From contig NC_081136.1 in NCBI RefSeq assembly GCF_958295425.1, positions 15,144,381 through 15,208,380 of the forward strand: 64,000 nt of DNA, written 5' to 3'. The position numbers were made by a program, and so were the translations under genes. Shown piece after piece: positions 54,419-64,000 of the stretch. Each line of letters starts with the position of its first letter. The stretch's first letter is position 1. Under the pieces are notes generated by a model that was not told the DNA's origin, ran no database searches, and saw nothing but the letters and a program-made list of their open reading frames with translations. Source of the DNA: Solea solea. Its lineage: Eukaryota > Chordata > Actinopteri > Pleuronectiformes > Soleidae.

Positions 54419-57400
54419 GTGTGTGAACGTGGGAATAAGGCGGGCTGGAATCAATCCATGCATAAATGTGCATTGTAAGCATTCATTCCGTTTTAGTGGA
54501 CTACGGTGATTATGATTTTATGACAGGTTTAATTAAAATTTGTTCAAATTTAACGTGGCTGGTTAGCTTCAGGTATTTCTGATGCAGCGATCAATGCTGC
54601 CTATGATTATTCATGTGTAAAGTATGATGTAAATGTTCCTTATCATGTCAGTGACTGTCAGTGAGCCCTGCATATGCCTCACTCAATGCCATTAAGTCCA
54701 CACAGCCAGCATGATGTAAACAGAAAGTTAAGCAGGCTTGGCAACAGTAACTAAGGGAGGTGGGGCTTCCTGCAAAGGTCAACTGCAAAACTGAATATTA
54801 ACACAATTAAATGTTCACATTTCCCCTGATATGCAGAACAGGAACGAAACCAAAAGCTCCACTTTTCTCCCCATCCTCTTCTGCATGTGGGAGTAACAGT
54901 ATGACAGTATGGTTGTAGCAAAAAAGACACAAAGCTGAAATGATATGTTCCTTCACGTGGTGCACATGCACATCACAGCACATTGACAGTGTGACCTGCA
55001 CATTAAACACCAGAGCGCTGTTATTAAGCCGGGGTCTGAACCTTGGCTCAAGTTCCATACTAAATTGACTGTGTTCATACAGCGCTTGTGCATGACAGGA
55101 AACAAGTGTTGAGCATACACTTCAACTCAGTACAACTGAGTGATAATGACAAAACAATTAATCACATTTAAAGAGGAGAAAAAAAATAAAAATCACTAAA
55201 TACAAACACAGCTACACCCTGCAGGTCAAAGAAAAGAGCTGGCTTTTAAATTCGAATAATGAGTTGTATTGGAGCAATTGGAAATGAAATTTTTTATCGC
55301 CTGCAGTCTTTTGCTGTTCTCCTTTATTATACAAGTGCAAAGCAATTTATCCGTTATTGTTTTCTAATGGGGCAACGCATCCTGGGTCACATCTTCAAAC
55401 AGCGAGGAAAAAGAAATGAGCACGCTGTAGTGTATTAGCAGAGACGAGGCATTACAGTTTGTGGGTGCTAAATTGTTTAAATATGCATATAATGTCCCGT
55501 CTACTGTGTTAAGCTTGCACTTCCGCTAATGTTAGCGTGAAAAATGACACACTTAGCACTTAGACAACTGTAATTTGAGAGTTCAGAGTGCCATATGGCT
55601 TCATATCCACTTTCTCCAGTGTTGTCTGTAAAGTGACGGACAACAAAAAAAAAGATAAACTCAAGATGTCATTGCGAGCTGAAAAGAAGAAAATGCTCAT
55701 CACACATGTATCCTCGAAGGATCGCTCTCTGTGTTTTAAAGCTCCTTTCTCCTAAAACCCTCAGCAAAGGTTAGAAATACTGGCGCCCTTCTGGTTTGCA
55801 CATTATGTGAGGACGTATTGCTGAAGTGCGGTTGAGTATTCCGCATCCTCCATCACTGTCTGCACACAGGCTTTTATAAGCTGTAATAAATGATCAGGCT
55901 AAAAATCTGACAACACAATAGATAGCAGCGATTAAGTGGGATATCAAACAAGTCCAGCTGTGAGCAAATATTATTCTTTGTTAATATGTAAATTTCCACA
56001 GCTCTGGAGGTCAGGTTATGAAGTGAGATGCATCTGACGCATTTGTCTGGCATCCTGAAGTCTTGGCAAAAATCCCAGCTCTGGAGCTTCTCGTCACAGA
56101 CGAGTAATACATCCCATTGGTCCCCTAACCAAGTGAAGCACATCGATCCGATTTCCTACGGAATCAAAATGAGAATGGCCGAGAACACTTGTAGAATACT
56201 TCTGTATCATTACCCGTGATCCCTCCACAGTTATCATGCAAACAACATACTCTGCTGGGTTATTGATTAGTTCCACAGATGCAAACAGCGGGTTAAAATG
56301 GAAACCGCTACGTCTGCATGGAGGGGAAAGTAATATGAGCTGATGAGCTCAGTCTGCATGGAAACATGTGCCATTTATTGTGGCTGGGCCAAAATAATTG
56401 TGCAGCAACAACATAGTTTATCATGAATTTGCATTATTTTCGTCCGACAAATCAGGTTACAAGAGTTTAGTCAACACGGTTGATTAAATGTGAAATGTGT
56501 GGGGAAATGAGCTTTGTTTTGCAAAATACATCTTATATAACACTTATTTTTTTTAATGGATTCAATACACGGCCATATCAAGGAAAACTGAATGACACAA
56601 TCACTAAATAACTAGGAATTGTGTGTAACAGCAAAAAGGACAGAGCAGATAAATATGGCATTTTATCTCCCCTTTTATAGCCCATTAGACTCAAAGAGAC
56701 GCCAAAAAGCTTATTATTCAATCTTGCCATTTACATCCAGAATTTTGGATAATGGCCTCCTGACCAGTAAACATAGCCTATTTAGAAATCAAGGGACAAA
56801 TGCCAATTTTCCATCTTTACAAAAGAGCCAGTAAAAGTATGTCCAGCATCCCTCCCATGTTCTGGCAACACAGACGGATTAAAACGTCCAACCCATAGAT
56901 TACTGAAATCCAAACCAGGGACAACACACAAGGAAAACATTTACAAGCAGGATTAGGAGGGAACTGATGCAAAGTGGTATTATGTGGAAAAGAGAAGAGG
57001 TTGAAAATAAAGAGAGTTTATTTACATGGCCCCCTTCTTCATTAAAGTAAATATAGTGCACTTTCTCTTGGGGATGTGGAATAACAACGTCCCCTTTCTT
57101 TTTCTCAGAGGAGCCCCTTCCTTTGAGCACTACGCTGGAAATAACTCCAAGTCCTCAGGTGAGAGCCTTCAGGGACACAACCTGAGGAAGTGTGCCGTAT
57201 GATATCATAACCAGCTCATCTCCAAATGCTTTATCTACCAAACTGACTTCCTCAGACAGCAGAGAAGTTGCCTTCGTGCTATTATTTTTATTTTCAAATT
57301 TTTCATGTTGTACTTTTATCCCCATTGGAGAGCATAGTGAGCTGAGGGGACACATACATTTATTTGAGCTGGATATAGCAATCTTAACAAACTCTCACTC

Positions 57401-58698
57401 CGAACATTGGTTCAAAGTTTTACGTAAAGATATAAATAAAACTTTTCTCTTCCTTGTGGTCCTTTTATGTCCAAGTGGAAGTGCATCTATTTAGCTAAAA
57501 GCACAAGAAAAGGCCAGGGCCATTTTTCAAAAACTGATGACGGCCTTGCATATATTATTCAAACTTTTGTCCTTGTGCCAAACAGTGCATCTACTGAATA
57601 ATAATTACAAGAGGGACTTAGGGATATGAGTATGCAGAATATGAAACACATGCCAATGTCCCCCTGTCACTGGAGGCTACATCAATGGAACAAGACCAGG
57701 TTGCAGGAAGCTCAATTTCTATTTGTTTTCCTCAACATTTACAGACAAGACTGCTTTAACTGTTAACATGGTGTCATGAGTATGAGCGACAACTATGACA
57801 TCTCCAGACTGGTGTATAAATTATAAATCCATTACTTTATTGTCATGTTTAGTGGCTTGGATAGCTGTTGGACATTTATGAGGATTCTGTGTACTTTTTT
57901 CTGCAGCTTGATAAGTCAGTGAATACGGCTGTTAAATGTTCACAGAGTTCAGCTGGATTTCATAAGGGGACAAGGGATGAATATCTTGGGAACTGTATTT
58001 TTCAAAAATGTAATTAAAACTGAAATATAAAAGTTTTATAGAGATAAAAAAAAAAACAGATTAAGAATTTCACAGTTAATTACATACAGTGCTTGTGTCA
58101 ACAACACAAGACACTAGCGGAGTCAGAGAAAGCAGAAGGAGCTCAAACCCCCCGGTTTAAACGAAGCCGCAGCGGGATAGTCGTTACTGATTTGATATGC
58201 AAATGAAATAACCTTATTTGCTAATCAGGTGTCCCCCTGTGGTAAGGCAAAGGTGTCCAGTTTCAGGTGAATCGCCTTTTGTATCTGTAAGTAGAGAGCA
58301 GTGTATTGTAGCTTCATTAGTGTAACAGCTTCCTTCCTTGTTCTTTCCACTCTGAGATATTTCAGCCTCTGAAGTGTCATTGTCTTTGTTCTTAATTTAA
58401 GTGATATTTTAGACATCCATGTGCTTTAATGACTTATTCAGTCACTTGAACTGCACTTCAATGTATGGTGGTGTGACCTTGTTCATTGGGTAATGCATGG
58501 CTTTATGTTTATGTAAAAGTTTGCTGGTATTGGCTTTACACTGTTCATACACAGTGTGTCCATCTTACTCTCAGCAGTAATCAGACTCAGCCCATCCACA
58601 GACCCACTCACATACTATTACTTTTGACATCACAAATTACAAATCTCAGTTGGCTAACTGATTTAATTAAAATGTGAAATTCTGCTGGGTTTTCAGTA

Positions 58699-58940
58699 CA
58701 CTGAAAAAAGTGACTTTTTGGTGCAGTAAACTCTATTAGAGTAACTGTCATAATGTTTACCTTGTATTTTTAAGATTCAGTGAGAACTAGAGTTTCTTAA
58801 GTAAAAATTAAACATTTTATTAACGTAATACATGAATTATGGTAGAAGAGTAAGTTTTACTTTGGTTTTCTCATACTATTTAAATGTTTAATAGTAGTAA
58901 ATACATAAACCTAGAAATACTACATAAACTTTACTCTGAA
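58699..58940 (+). repeat. transposon left terminus with subterminal repeats
   Basis: The block begins CACTG. It contains an imperfect inverted repeat AGTAAACTCTA/TTAGAGTAACT at 58,725-58,745, a palindromic AGAGTAAGTTTTACT at about 58,848-58,862, and AAACTTTACTCT at 58,926-58,937. Similar motifs recurring in both directions within 250 bp of the end fit transposase-binding subterminal repeats. The opposite terminus cannot be checked. Confidence 0.55.
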
Positions 58941-58964
58941 AATGTAGCATTTTGAAACGCATGC

Positions 58965-59061
58965 ACGACGCATGCGCACAGTACAACAGGACTGGCTCTG
59001 CTGCTCCGGACGTTACAGGATCACAGAGCAAGGTGTAGCGCGTACGACAGTCATTTCGCAG
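58965..59061 (+). promoter_or_regulatory. probable transposon promoter/leader exon with donor
   Basis: A short GC-richer stretch in AT-rich DNA contains GACGCATGCGCAC (58,967-58,979), a good match to the NRF1 site found at many CpG-type promoters. The leader exon ends at CGCAG|GTAAGT, a near-perfect donor. The transcription start is not determined. An ATG at 58,972 opens 30 codons reaching the donor exactly in phase 0, so the exon may also code. Confidence 0.5.
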
Positions 59062-59721
59062 GTAAGTTATTACCGTTCTGTTAAATGTTTGACAATATAT
59101 ATAAGTCGCATGTATTTTGATAGTTTGACGCAAGATATGTTACTGTTCATAAGTTAATTTAAAGTTGGCATTACGCCACATTGGTCCATGCTGGCCTGTA
59201 AGTGGGAAGGCTGCATTTTTTTCCGCTAAAATAACTAAATAAATAATAAATGACTAAAGCTATGGTATTAAAAAAGCTCCAACATAACGGTATAACGTTA
59301 ATCAACTGACGTCAGCGTAGTAGAACATGTTTTTTTCTGTAAAACGTTTGGTGGCGACACTGAAGTAACGCTATGTTAGTGAATTAACGTTGTGCATTGA
59401 GAATGAGGGGCAGATAGCCTACTGATGAATGTTTGACATTGCTAGCAGTTTTCTTTCTTTACTTTTTTTTGACAAGAAGCTAGTTAGCACAGCTTACAAA
59501 CTGCATGGCTGTGCTGTGAGGTCTGAAGCCCACAGCATCTCAGCATTCATGTTTTTGTAGTTCAATGTAGCTTAAGTTCTACTAGCAAATACATCTTTTG
59601 AAATGTCATGTATTAATTGCTTTATTTAGCATAGACAAAAGAAAATGTTCATTTACGTTTGATCGTGATACAGTTTATTTCTTATTAAGTCTTATTAAAA
59701 TATTTTTCTATCCATCAACAG

Positions 59722-59759
59722 GAAGCAAATCAGAACTGAAGATTGTTATCATCATTCAG
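59722..59759 (+). other. possible second leader exon of the transposase transcript
   Basis: A good acceptor (TTTTTCTATCCATCAACAG) precedes a 38-base stretch that ends at ATTCAG|GCAAGT, which would need the minor GC-AG donor class. If the donor is not used, the exon simply runs into the transposase frame and leaves a 241-base leader. Transcript data are needed to choose. Confidence 0.3.
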
Positions 59760-59962
59760 GCAAGTAGAAAATAATGTATGCATGATATAATATTGTTTTG
59801 TTATTTTCCATTATTCATCCATCATAACGTAATATTAAAATTGTGGCTCCATATTTTAGATCATTGTTGTAATACCACAATTTAATTGCCTGTCGACAAT
59901 TAGAGTTTAGGTCTAGGGAGGTGGAGAAATTCATCAGGGAGAAAGCATAGGCCTCTTGTGAT

Positions 59963-62617
59963 ATGAGATGGTCATGCAAAAGATGCAATTTTAGGTCATC
60001 AAAACGTTTAGAGCTCATAAAACATTATAGGTTGAAGCATCCACACACTGGTCAAGGCCGGTCACTACCCTGCTTGTACTCAGATTGTCCTTGTTTATTT
60101 AAAAGTTGGGGGGCACTTCATGCACATTTGTCTAGAAATCATACACAGACTCAACAGTCAGGGCAGATAGTTTCATTTTCGTGTCTTGTATGTAATTCAT
60201 GTAGTTTTAACACAGAGAAGCAATATTTTGAACACCTCGGGACTCATCTGAAAAAGCACGAAACTGTTAATTGTGTTTTCAAAGATTGTGACTACAGCAC
60301 AAATATATATTCAACTTTTGCTTCACATAAAAGTAGGAAGCACAATCCTCACTGCATTGAAGATTTTAAAGATACTGTATTCCAGACACATTCAAGTCAG
60401 GAAAGTGAGGTAACAGAGGATATTAGTTTGATTGAAAGTGAAGTTACTTCTGATGAAACATTTGTCCAAGAGGGTGAAGATTTAGTCCAGGTTATTGTTG
60501 ATGAGCTTGGTTCCTTATTGCTTAAATTAGACTGTGTATTTAATGTGCCTAGAAGATGTATAGATGAGATTGTAGAGGAGCTTCAATTTATTACTTGTTC
60601 AGCATCTGCACCTGTTATTAAAAATATCGTCCATAGCACATTACAAAACCATAACTGCACTGTTGAAGAAGTGGTGATCACAGATTTAGTAAAAAGCCTT
60701 TGCCAGTTAAATCCTCTTAGTGTAGCCTTTAGTGAAGAAGGCCCTCTTGGCACGGCATACAAGAGAAATCGTTATTTAAAAGAACATTTCTCTATTGTTG
60801 AACCTGTTGAGTATATACTAGATGCAAAAGAAGGAAAGACCTTTCAGTATATACCTATTTTGCAATCCTTGTCACAAGTTCTGAAAAATAGTGACATCCA
60901 GGAGAAGGTTTTGAAAAGTGTAAGACATTGTGGTTCTTCATGTCAGTACACTAGTTTTCATGATGGTACCCACTTCAAGGAAAACACATTTCTTTGTGGA
61001 GAAGAGTTAAGGCTTTCACTTCTACTTTACTGTGATGACTTTGAAATATGCAATCCATTAGGAACCTCTCGTAAGAAGCACAAGGTAACAGGTGTTTACT
61101 GGGTGTTTGCTGATATTCCATCTGTATTGAGGTCCACATTATCATCTATTTACTTATCTATTTTGTGCAAGGCAGACGACATTAAGAAATTTGGTTATCC
61201 CAGAGTGCTAGATCCATTGTTAAGTGATTTGAAAAGACTTGAAGAAGATGGTCTTTTTGTCCCCTGTTTAGGAAAAATAATAAAGGGCACTGTATTTTCT
61301 GTGATTGCCGATAACCTTGGTGCCCACTCAGTTGGGGGGTTTATTGAAAGTTTCAGTGGGTCACACATTTGCAGATTTTGTGTAGGAGAGAGATCCCTGT
61401 TTCATGAATTTGAGGTCAGGACAGGAGCATTCCCAGGTAGAACAAAAGAGCATCACAAGTTGGACATTGAAGCAGCAAAAGCTAGTAACACTCATAGTCG
61501 TGGAGTTAAAAGACAGTGTACAATTACTGAAAGATTAAATCATTTTCATGTGACAACAGGTTACCCACCTGATGTACTTCATGATTTACTTGAGGGTATT
61601 GTACCTTTAGAACTGGCATTGTGTTTAGATATTTTGATAAAGAAAAAATATTTCTCTCTTGAAGAGCTCAATAGAATAATCAAACAGTTTCCATACAAGT
61701 GGAAAGACAGGACAAATTGTCCCCAAACTATACCACCAACCTTTGCCTCCCGTAAAACCATTGGTGGTAATGCAACTGAAAATTGGTGCTTATTGAGGCT
61801 ACTTCCACTTATGGTTGGCTCCAAAGTACAGGAAGAAGAACAAGCATGGCAGTTGTTGATGACACTCAAAGATCTTGTTGAGCTGGTTATGTCACCTTCT
61901 CACACAGATGAAAGCATTGGTTTCCTTGATAGCCTGATTTCTGAGCACAGACATAGATTTACCAGAGTTCTTCCACAAGTGAACCTGATCCCAAAACACC
62001 ATTTTGTAGAGCACTATCCCCAGCTCATTAAATCATTTGGCCCACTAGTGTCCTTATGGACAATGAGGTTTGAAGGAAAGCACCGCTTCTTTAAGAAGAT
62101 TGTAAGACAGACTAGTTGCTTCCGTAACATTTTAAAGTCTATGGCAAACAAACACCAGTCCATGATCGCATGCCATCTCCATGCTTCAGTTGTAAAAAAG
62201 CCTGCCGTGTCTGTGTCAAAGATGTCAAGAGTTCCATTAGAAGTTGTTAATGAGAATGTACAGGAATTTCTATCACAGAAATTTCCTGAGGAGACAGGTG
62301 TTAATTTGACCAACCAGGCAGAATTTCAGGGCACCAGTTACAGTGTTGGCATGATGTTGGTATATGGCTCCACTGCTGGGTTGCCTGATTTTGCTGAAAT
62401 ACTACAAATCATCATTGTTCATGACACCTTAGTGTTTGTAGTGAAACTGCAAAGTGCATGGTACTCTGAGCATTTTAGATGTTTCAAGTTGGAGTCCACA
62501 AGAGTTGTCAAAGTAATTAAGCAGTCACAACTCACTGACACATACCCATTGGCTACCTATGCAGTGGAAGGCGATCGCATGGTTTCTATGAAACACCACA
62601 TCTGCTTGTCAAACTAG
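59963..62617 (+). CDS. zinc-finger tnp2-like (CACTA/EnSpm) transposase, 884 aa
   Basis: This is a single uninterrupted frame with an in-frame TAG (59,948-59,950) 12 nt before its first ATG. Residues 1-127 form four C2H2 zinc fingers (Cys/Cys/His/His at 5/8/21/26, 37/42/55/60, 74/77/91/95, 104/109/122/127), presumably for DNA binding. An acidic linker follows. From about 350 onward the layout matches the tnp2/Transposase_21 family of CACTA elements. CDDFEICNPLG (Asp358/359) parallels the plant DGFNPFG motif. Then come a Cys-x-x-Cys pair (CRFC), PPDVLHDLLEG (Asp537, His540), and a late MRFEGKH (Glu704) preceded by HHFVEHYP and a Gly-Pro-Leu. Candidate catalytic residues are Asp358 or 359, Asp537 and Glu704, inferred by position. 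It should cut and paste the element in the nucleus. The stop codon ends exactly at a splice donor (TAG|GTAAAG). The family call is from remembered motifs. Confidence 0.8.
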   Translation: MRWSCKRCNFRSSKRLELIKHYRLKHPHTGQGRSLPCLYSDCPCLFKSWGALHAHLSRNHTQTQQSGQIVSFSCLVCNSCSFNTEKQYFEHLGTHLKKHETVNCVFKDCDYSTNIYSTFASHKSRKHNPHCIEDFKDTVFQTHSSQESEVTEDISLIESEVTSDETFVQEGEDLVQVIVDELGSLLLKLDCVFNVPRRCIDEIVEELQFITCSASAPVIKNIVHSTLQNHNCTVEEVVITDLVKSLCQLNPLSVAFSEEGPLGTAYKRNRYLKEHFSIVEPVEYILDAKEGKTFQYIPILQSLSQVLKNSDIQEKVLKSVRHCGSSCQYTSFHDGTHFKENTFLCGEELRLSLLLYCDDFEICNPLGTSRKKHKVTGVYWVFADIPSVLRSTLSSIYLSILCKADDIKKFGYPRVLDPLLSDLKRLEEDGLFVPCLGKIIKGTVFSVIADNLGAHSVGGFIESFSGSHICRFCVGERSLFHEFEVRTGAFPGRTKEHHKLDIEAAKASNTHSRGVKRQCTITERLNHFHVTTGYPPDVLHDLLEGIVPLELALCLDILIKKKYFSLEELNRIIKQFPYKWKDRTNCPQTIPPTFASRKTIGGNATENWCLLRLLPLMVGSKVQEEEQAWQLLMTLKDLVELVMSPSHTDESIGFLDSLISEHRHRFTRVLPQVNLIPKHHFVEHYPQLIKSFGPLVSLWTMRFEGKHRFFKKIVRQTSCFRNILKSMANKHQSMIACHLHASVVKKPAVSVSKMSRVPLEVVNENVQEFLSQKFPEETGVNLTNQAEFQGTSYSVGMMLVYGSTAGLPDFAEILQIIIVHDTLVFVVKLQSAWYSEHFRCFKLESTRVVKVIKQSQLTDTYPLATYAVEGDRMVSMKHHICLSN

Positions 62618-63048
62618 GTAAAGTAACCCAAGTCCTTCCTACATGTTTTTCTACTTTTTCCTTCAGTTGACTGTTAGAGCTTCAGTGTGCAGAAGCAGAT
62701 GCCATTTTAAGATTTTTAACAAGATACTATTATTTTCTGTTTTTGTTGACATTGCCCAAAAGTGATAGTTCTACTTTAAGTTTATTATTGAGTGCACACC
62801 AGCACCACTCTTTCTTTACAGCCTCAATAATTAACATAAAATAGAATTATCACCTTTCGGACAATGTTTAATTAAATCAAAAATCATAAACAATGTCTTC
62901 TTTTGTAAAACAGATTTATTTTATACTTTGTCTGATTTGTGTAGGGCATGTATTAATTACGGTGTGAAAATATATTATTTGTTTTTTAGTATTTTGTTTA
63001 TTATTTGTTGTTTTATAACACCATGTCTTCTTTTTTTCTCTCTTGTAG
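62618..63048 (+). other. intron between the two transposon genes
   Basis: The donor GTAAAG directly abuts the transposase TAG. The acceptor is a strong T/C tract ending CTCTCTTGTAG at 63,048. The 431-bp interval is AT-rich with stops in all frames. No convincing AATAAA/poly-A site for an independent transposase transcript stands out, so both frames may share one primary transcript. Confidence 0.55.
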
Positions 63049-63072
63049 TTCTGCTTGCCCAAGACTGTGATC

Positions 63073-64000
63073 ATGTCTGCCCCAACTCAACTACGTGTTG
63101 TTATTAAAGAGACACAAGTTTACAAGTTAACCCTACCAGATGGAATCCCTAGCACTGTAGACGAACTTTTGGCAGCTGCGCAGAATCATTTTCAACTTGA
63201 AGGGAGTTATACTGTAATGCACATGGACAAAGATTTCGATAATCAATTCTTCACACTAACATCAACCGATGTGGTTAATGACAAGGACACAATCAAACTA
63301 GTTCAAACAGAACCATCTGTTATTTTAACATTGACTTCTATCAGTGAGCCTTCAGCTTCCTCCACTCCAGTGTCGCTGGATCAGTCTCCTCAAGATGACA
63401 GTTCGTCAGCTAGCTCATCTGACACCATAATTTTACAACCTTCAGCGGAGTATCGATCAGAGCCTTGGCCAACCAATTTTGTGATACCCATCTTTTCATA
63501 TGGTGTCGAAATGATTCTTGAAGCTGGAAATCAAGCTTATGAACGTGATGGCTCACTCCTTCAGGATCCAAGTATCTACTCTGACATACTAGAGAAACTT
63601 GCAGAAGCAATCTACCTCTACCAGGCCTATCCCAGTAATCTTCAACAACTGGAAGTTGTAGAAGCTCTACTAAGCAAGCACCCATGCTTGAGGGAGCCTG
63701 GAACCTCATATTCAGGCACATATGGGTGGCAGAATCGTCTCAAAATGAAGATGGCCAATTACCGAAGTAAACTGAAAAGACGCAATGTCCCTTGTCCTGA
63801 GCTTCACATCAACTCCCTGAAAAGGAAGGCCCCTGGCGAGAGACATCCTGCAAAAAAATTCAAGAAACCGAAGAGAGCCGAGGTGAACTTCCTTCCTCCA
63901 CATCCAAGTGGAGAAACCAATGACAGTCTGGAGAGGGACAGACAGGAGCTCCTTAACGAGGTTAAGAAGAAGAACAACGGTAAATTAATTTCAGAAAAAA
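63073..64000 (+). CDS. second transposon protein, PB1-like N-terminus, 5' 309 codons (runs off window)
   Basis: The frame is open from the first ATG of the exon starting at 63,049 to the last base, with no stop. Residues about 5-78 (LRVVI, KLTLP, a Phe-Phe-Thr-Leu-Thr-Ser turn, DKDTIKLV) have the pattern of a PB1/ubiquitin-like fold. A Ser/Thr-rich linker follows to about 125. From Trp132 the sequence belongs to a large fish family, often named 'sterile alpha motif domain-containing protein 3-like' or uncharacterised, with [17 protein letters not shown] (about 202-211), YGWQNRLK and [10 protein letters not shown] Lys/Arg-rich block at about 244-273 looks like a nuclear signal. Its function is unknown. 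By position it could be the accessory (TnpA-like) protein of the element. A GTAAAT at 63,960 could be a donor, but the frame continues plausibly. Confidence 0.7.
   Translation, partial: MSAPTQLRVVIKETQVYKLTLPDGIPSTVDELLAAAQNHFQLEGSYTVMHMDKDFDNQFFTLTSTDVVNDKDTIKLVQTEPSVILTLTSISEPSASSTPVSLDQSPQDDSSSASSSDTIILQPSAEYRSEPWPTNFVIPIFSYGVEMILEAGNQAYERDGSLLQDPSIYSDILEKLAEAIYLYQAYPSNLQQLEVVEALLSKHPCLREPGTSYSGTYGWQNRLKMKMANYRSKLKRRNVPCPELHINSLKRKAPGERHPAKKFKKPKRAEVNFLPPHPSGETNDSLERDRQELLNEVKKKNNGKLISEK

Larger units (their letters stand above)
39630..58698. other. non-coding region upstream of the adgrl3 start exon
   Basis: No protein-coding gene could be supported here. The longest open frames (about 60-136 codons) have no recognisable domain, and many overlap microsatellites. 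It may be a further adgrl3 intron, since the start-codon exon begins at a splice acceptor. It holds a retroposon tail near 41.3 kb, GAA, TTTC and poly-A tracts at 42.1, 45.2 and 45.7 kb, a 208-bp TA/CA compound microsatellite at 46.1-46.35 kb, CA/CAAA at 47.25 kb, GT/G at 49.8 kb and GT at 54.4 kb. Confidence 0.6.
58699..64000 (+). mobile_element. CACTA/EnSpm-like autonomous DNA transposon, left part (runs off window)
   Basis: The left end is set at CACTGAAAAAAGTGAC, a CACTR-type terminus as in animal EnSpm/CACTA elements. Just inside are short repeated motifs in both orientations built on AGTAAA and CTCTA (about 58,725-58,745, 58,846-58,864, 58,926-58,938), like the subterminal repeats that CACTA proteins bind. 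Then come a GC-richer start region with a spliced leader exon, an intact 884-codon zinc-finger/tnp2-like transposase, a 431-bp intron, and a second intact open frame reaching the window edge. The right terminus and the 2-3-bp target duplication lie outside, so the left end is provisional (GTA would be the left copy). Intact frames suggest a young copy. The alternative is a domesticated host locus; a terminus just upstream of the gene argues against that. Confidence 0.72.

Noticed and set aside
57192..57494. 100-codon plus-strand open frame with hydrophobic stretches
   Set aside because: No known family, no supporting splice sites, composition as expected from T-rich DNA.
61579..62313. Minus-strand open frames of 96 and 99 codons inside the transposase
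   Set aside because: Antisense shadows of the well-supported plus-strand protein.
63410..63903. Minus-strand open frames of 103 and 63 codons
   Set aside because: Antisense shadows of the second transposon protein, whose family motifs are clear on the plus strand.

Overview
The window looks like nuclear DNA from a teleost fish, probably a percomorph-like species. The evidence is vertebrate splice signals, very long introns, a recognisable fish-type adgrl3 (latrophilin-3), many CA/TA microsatellites, and repeat families common in fish: hAT-type MITEs, a Tc1 fossil, a SINE/LINE-type retroposon tail and a CACTA/EnSpm-like transposon. Less than 8% of the window is protein-coding.

Layout. About 1-39,629 is the 5' part of adgrl3 on the minus strand. 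Its start-codon exon (39,410-39,629) carries 5' UTR and the signal peptide. A 19,555-bp intron separates it from the next exon (19,641-19,854), which encodes the first part of the extracellular galactose-binding-lectin (RBL/SUEL) domain. The two exons join in phase and give a continuous latrophilin N-terminus. 1-19,640 is the following intron, in which I found no further exon. Both introns and the region 39,630-58,698 hold mostly unique AT-rich DNA with microsatellites and decayed transposons. These include a Tc1 transposase fossil near 17 kb, a hAT MITE at 19.16-19.45 kb with an 8-bp target duplication, and a retroposon tail near 41.3 kb. Some unannotated stretches look like cis-regulatory DNA, which only comparative data could show.

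58,699 to the window end is the left part of an apparently intact two-gene DNA transposon on the plus strand. It has a CACTG terminus, subterminal repeats, a promoter/non-coding exon, and an 884-residue protein with four N-terminal C2H2 zinc fingers and a tnp2-like (CACTA/EnSpm, Transposase_21) DDE region. A 431-bp intron follows, whose donor begins immediately after the transposase stop codon. A second protein with an N-terminal PB1/ubiquitin-like region runs off the window end. The layout resembles maize En/Spm, where two proteins come from one alternatively spliced transcript. I consider this element the most interesting item here.
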